Part shown: positions 60,131 to 64,000 of the stretch, piece by piece
Numbering within the stretch: the first letter of the stretch is position 1
Layout of the letters: the number at the start of each line of letters is the position of its first letter
Source: Owenia fusiformis
Taxonomy: Eukaryota; Annelida; Polychaeta; Sabellida; Oweniidae
DNA: 64,000 nt
Direction: 5' to 3'
Assembly (NCBI GenBank): GCA_903813345.2
Contig: CAIIXF020000011.1
Span: forward strand, 28,576,166 to 28,640,165
Notes under the pieces: model-generated
What the model was told of the DNA's origin: nothing
What the model saw: the letters and a program-made list of their open reading frames with translations, nothing else
The model's database searches: none
Made by a program: the position numbers and the translations under genes

Positions 60131-60279
60131 AAGTCTATATGTCGACCATACAAGGTAATAATAGAGTTTTTTCGTCTTATGTACGATGCAATGATGAAGT
60201 CTATATGTCGACCATACAAGGTAATGATAGAGTCTTTTCGTCTTATGTACGATGCAATGATGAAGTCTATTTGTCGACC

Positions 60280-62769
60280 ATACAAGGTAATGATAGAGTC
60301 TTTTCGTCTTATGTACAATGCAATGATGAAGTCTATATGTCGACCATACAAGGTAATGATAGAGTCTTTTCGTCTTATGTACAATGCAATGATGAAGTCT
60401 ATTTGTCGACCATACAAGGTAATAATAGAGTCTTTTCGTCTTATGTACAATGCAATGATGAAGTCTATTTGTCGACCATACAAGGTAATGATAGAGTTAT
60501 TTCGTCTTATGTACAATGCAATGATGAAGTCTATATGTCGACCATACAAGGTAATGATAGAGTCTTTTCGTCTTATGTACGATGCAATGATGAAGTCTAT
60601 ATGTCGACCATACAAGGTAATAATAGAGTCTTTTCATCTTATGTACGATGCAATGATGAAGTCTATATGTCGACCATACAAGGTAATGATAGAGTCTTTT
60701 CGTCTTATGTACGATGCAATGATGAAGTCTATTTGTCGACCATACAAGGTAATGATAGAGTCTTTTCGTCTTATGTACAATGCAATGATGAAGTCTATAT
60801 GTCGACCATACAAGGTAATGATAGAGTCTTTTTGTCTTATGTACAATGCAATGATGAAGTCTATTTGTCGACCATACAAGGTAATGATAGAGTCTTTTCG
60901 TCTTATGTACGATGCAATGATGAAGTCTATATGTCGACCATACAAGGTAATGATAGAGTCTTTTCGTCTTATGTACGATGCAATGATGAAGTCTATATGT
61001 CGACCATACAAGGTAATGATAGAGTCTTTTCGTCTTATGTACGATGCAATGATGAAGTCTATATGTCGACCATACAAGGTAATAATAGAGTCTTTTCGTC
61101 TTATGTACGATGCAATGATGAAGTCTATATGTCGACCATACAAGGTAATAATAGAGTCTTTTCGTCTTATGTACGATGCAATGATGAAGTCTATATGTCG
61201 ACCATACAAGGTAATGATAGAGTCTTTTCGTCTTATGTACGATGCAATGATGAAGTCTATTTGTCGACCATACAAGGTAATGATAGAGTCTTTTCGTCTT
61301 ATGTACAATGCAATGATGAAGTCTATATGTCGACCATACAAGGTAATAATAGAGTCTTTTCGTCTTATGTACGATGCAATGATGAAGTCTATATGTCGAC
61401 CATACAAGGTAATGATAGAGTCTTTTCGTCTTATGTACGATGCAATGATGAAGTCTATATGTCGACCATACAAGGTAATAATAGAGTCTTTTCGTCTTAT
61501 GTACGATGCAATGATGAAGTCTATATGTCGACCATACAAGGTAATGATAGAGTCTTTTCGTCTTATGTACAATGCAATGATGAAGTCTATTTGTCGACCA
61601 TACAAGGTAATGATAGAGTCTTTTCGTCTTATGTACAATGCAATGATGAAGTCTATTTGTCGACCATACAAGGTAATGATAGAGTCTTTTCGTCTTATGT
61701 ACGATCCAATGATGAAGTCTATATGTCGACCATACAAGGTAATGATAGAGTCTTTTCGTCTTATGTACGATGCAATGATGAAGTCTATATGTAGACCATA
61801 CAAGGTAATGATAGAGTCTTTTCGTCTTATGTACGATGCAATGATGAAGTCTATATGTCGACCATACAAGGTAATAATAGAGTCTTTTCGTCTTATGTAC
61901 GATGCAATGATGAAGTCTATTTGTCGACCATACAAGGTAATAATAGAGTATTTTCGTCTTATGTACAATGCAATGATGAAGTCTATATGTCGACCATACA
62001 AGGTAATGATAGAGTCTTTTCGTCTTATGTACAATGCAATGATGAAGTCTATATGTCGACCATACAAGGTAATGATAGAGTCTTTTCGTCTTATGTACAA
62101 TGCAATGATGAAGTCTATTTGTCGACCATACAAGGTAATAATAGAGTCTTTTCGTCTTATGTACAATGCAATGATGAAGTCTATATGTCGACCATACAAG
62201 GTAATGATAGAGTCTTTTAGTCTTATGTACAATGCAATGATGAAGTCATATGTCGACCATACAAGGTAATAATAGAGTCTTTTCGTCTTATGTACGATGC
62301 AATGATGAAGTCTATATGTCGACCATACAAGGTAATAATAGAGTCTTTTCGTCTTATGTACGATGCAATGATGAAGTCTATATGTCGACCATACATGGTA
62401 ATGATAGAGTCTTTTCGTCTTATGTACAATGCAATGATGAAGTCTATATGTCGACCATACAAGGTAACGATAGAGTCTTTTCGTCTTATGTACAACGCAA
62501 TGATGAAGTCTATATGTCGACCATACAAGGTAATGATAGAGTCTTTTCATCTTATGTATGATACAATGATGAAGTCTATATGTCGACCATACAAGGTAAT
62601 GATAGAGTCTTTTCGTCTTATGTACGATGCAATGATGAAGTCTATTTGTCGACCATACAAGGTAATGATAGAGTCTTTTCGTCTTATGTACGATGCAATG
62701 ATGAAGTCTATATGTCGACCATACAAGGTAATGATAGAGTCTTTTCGTCTTATGTACAATGCAATGATG
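60280..62769. repeat. Higher-order segment of the satellite, second copy
   Basis: Second copy of the 40-unit offset block. It differs by a handful of substitutions (for example TTTTAG at 62219 where copy 1 has TTTTCG, and GTACAATG at 61634 where copy 1 has GAACAATG) and by one deleted base at about 62247 (GAAGTCATATG), which shifts all downstream frames. Confidence 0.8.
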
Positions 62770-64000
62770 AAGTCTATTTGTCGACCATACAAGGTAATGA
62801 TAGAGTCTTTTCGTCTTATGTACGATGCAATGATGAAGTCTATATGTCGACCATACAAGGTAATGATAGAGTCTTTTCGTCTTATGTACAATGCAATGAT
62901 GAAGTCTATATGTCGACCATACAAGGTAATGATAGAGTCTTTTCGTCTTATGTACAATGCAATGATGAAGTCTATATGTCGACCATACAAGGTAATGATA
63001 GAGTCTTTTCGTCTTATGTACAATGCAATGATGAAGTCTATATGTCGACCATACAAGGTAATGATAGAGTCTTTTCGTCTTATGTACAATGCAATGATGA
63101 AGTCTATTTGTCGACCATACAAGGTAATGATAGAGTCTTTTCGTCTTATGTACGATGCAATGATGAAGTCTATATGTCGACCATACAAGGTAATGATAGA
63201 GTCTTTTCGTCTTATGTACAATGCAATGATGAAGTCTATATGTCGACCATACAAGGTAATGATAGAGTCTTTTCGTCTTATGTACAATGCAATGATGAAG
63301 TCTATATGTCGACCATACAAGGTAATGATAGAGTCTTTTCGTCTTATGTACAATGCAATGATGAAGTCTATATGTCGACCATACAAGGTAATGATAGAGT
63401 CTTTTCGTCTTATGTACGATGCAATGATGAAGTCTATATGTCGACCATACAAGGTAATGATAGAGTCTTTTCGTCTTATGTACAATGCAATGATGAAGTC
63501 TATTTGTCGACCATACAAGGTAATGATAGAGTCTTTTCGTCTTATGTACGATGCAATGATGAAGTCTATTTGTCGACCATACAAGGTAATAATAGAGTCT
63601 TTTCGTCTCATGTACAATGCAATGATGAAGTCTATATGTCGACCATACAAGGTAATGATAGAGTCTTTTCGTCTTATGTACAATGCAATGATGAAGTCTA
63701 TATGTCGACCATACAAGGTAATGATAGAGTCTTTTCGTCTTATGTACAATGCAATGATGAAGTCTATTTGTCGACCATACAAGGTAATAATAGAGTCTTT
63801 TCGTCTTATGTACAATGCAATGATGAAGTCTATATGTCGACCATACAAGGTAATGATAGAGTCTTTTTGTCTTATGTACAATGCAATGATGAAGTCTATA
63901 TGTCGACCATACAAGGTAATAATAGAGTCTTTTCGTCTTATGTACGATGCAATGATGAAGTCTATATGTCGACCATACAAGGTAATAATAGAGTCTTTTC

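Larger units (their letters stand above)
56768..64000. repeat. 66-bp satellite, about 110 units, continuing beyond the window
   Basis: The unit contains GTCGACCATACAAGGTAATG, then ATAGAGTCTTTTCGTCTTAT and GTACGATGCAATGATGAAGT. Most variation is at three sites: A/T before TGTCGAC, G/A in GGTAATGATAG, and G/A in GTACGATG. The unit lacks stops in several frames on both strands and is 22 codons long, which gives overlapping ORFs up to 1,572 codons. It lies in the intron upstream of ARFGEF3 exon A, whose acceptor is about 280 bp away. Confidence 0.97.

Noticed and set aside
57551-62269. 1,572-codon ORF and the other giant ORFs in the 66-bp satellite
   Set aside because: They are open only because the unit is stop-free and divisible by three; overlapping ORFs exist in several frames and on both strands, and the array sits in an intron.
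56768-64000. CRISPR-like array
   Set aside because: There are no unique spacers; the whole 66-bp unit repeats, in a eukaryotic intron.

Overview
The window is animal nuclear DNA: AT-rich, dominated by introns and small DNA transposons, with GT-AG introns and no operons. I read it as a marine invertebrate (lophotrochozoan or ambulacrarian type). That rests on general character (MITE-rich introns, a tRNA-derived SINE head, long minisatellites) and not on a diagnostic marker, so the phylum is open.

Two genes can be built exon by exon. The first is on the minus strand and runs through most of the window: the 3' half of an ARFGEF3 (BIG3) orthologue. Thirteen coding exons between 56490 and 11448 join in one frame (3,195 nt, 1,064 codons plus stop) and match the C-terminal half of vertebrate BIG3, as I remember it, in order. 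The 5' half, including any Sec7-like region, lies beyond position 64000.

The second gene lies on the plus strand, antisense, wholly inside the 16.7-kb ARFGEF3 intron (34085-50825). It looks like a secreted peptide precursor. A signal-peptide exon (36962-37019) and two propeptide exons (43856-43958, 44563-44685) precede four candidate terminal exons (46271, 46835, 47974, 49931). Each terminal exon has a phase-2 acceptor, its own stop codon and a Cys-x2-Cys-x4-Cys-x3-Cys peptide. The split junction codon is AG|A or AG|G, so it is always Arg and always completes a Lys-Arg site directly before the alternative peptide. This modular gene is the most interesting thing here; I do not recognise its family.

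Layout: 1-11447 is intergenic DNA downstream of ARFGEF3, with two mariner-like TIR elements, copies of a TGTCACCACC repeat, a 34-bp tandem repeat and a 5-bp-TSD MITE. 11448-56490 holds ARFGEF3 with its large introns, which carry most of the transposons. A 63-bp tandem repeat has duplicated the splice acceptor and first 21 nt of its last exon. 56768-64000 is a 66-bp satellite of about 110 copies, in the intron upstream of the first exon seen. It contains a roughly 2.5-kb segment duplicated at an offset of 2,640 bp (40 units). The very long ORFs there are by-products of a stop-free unit whose length is divisible by three.
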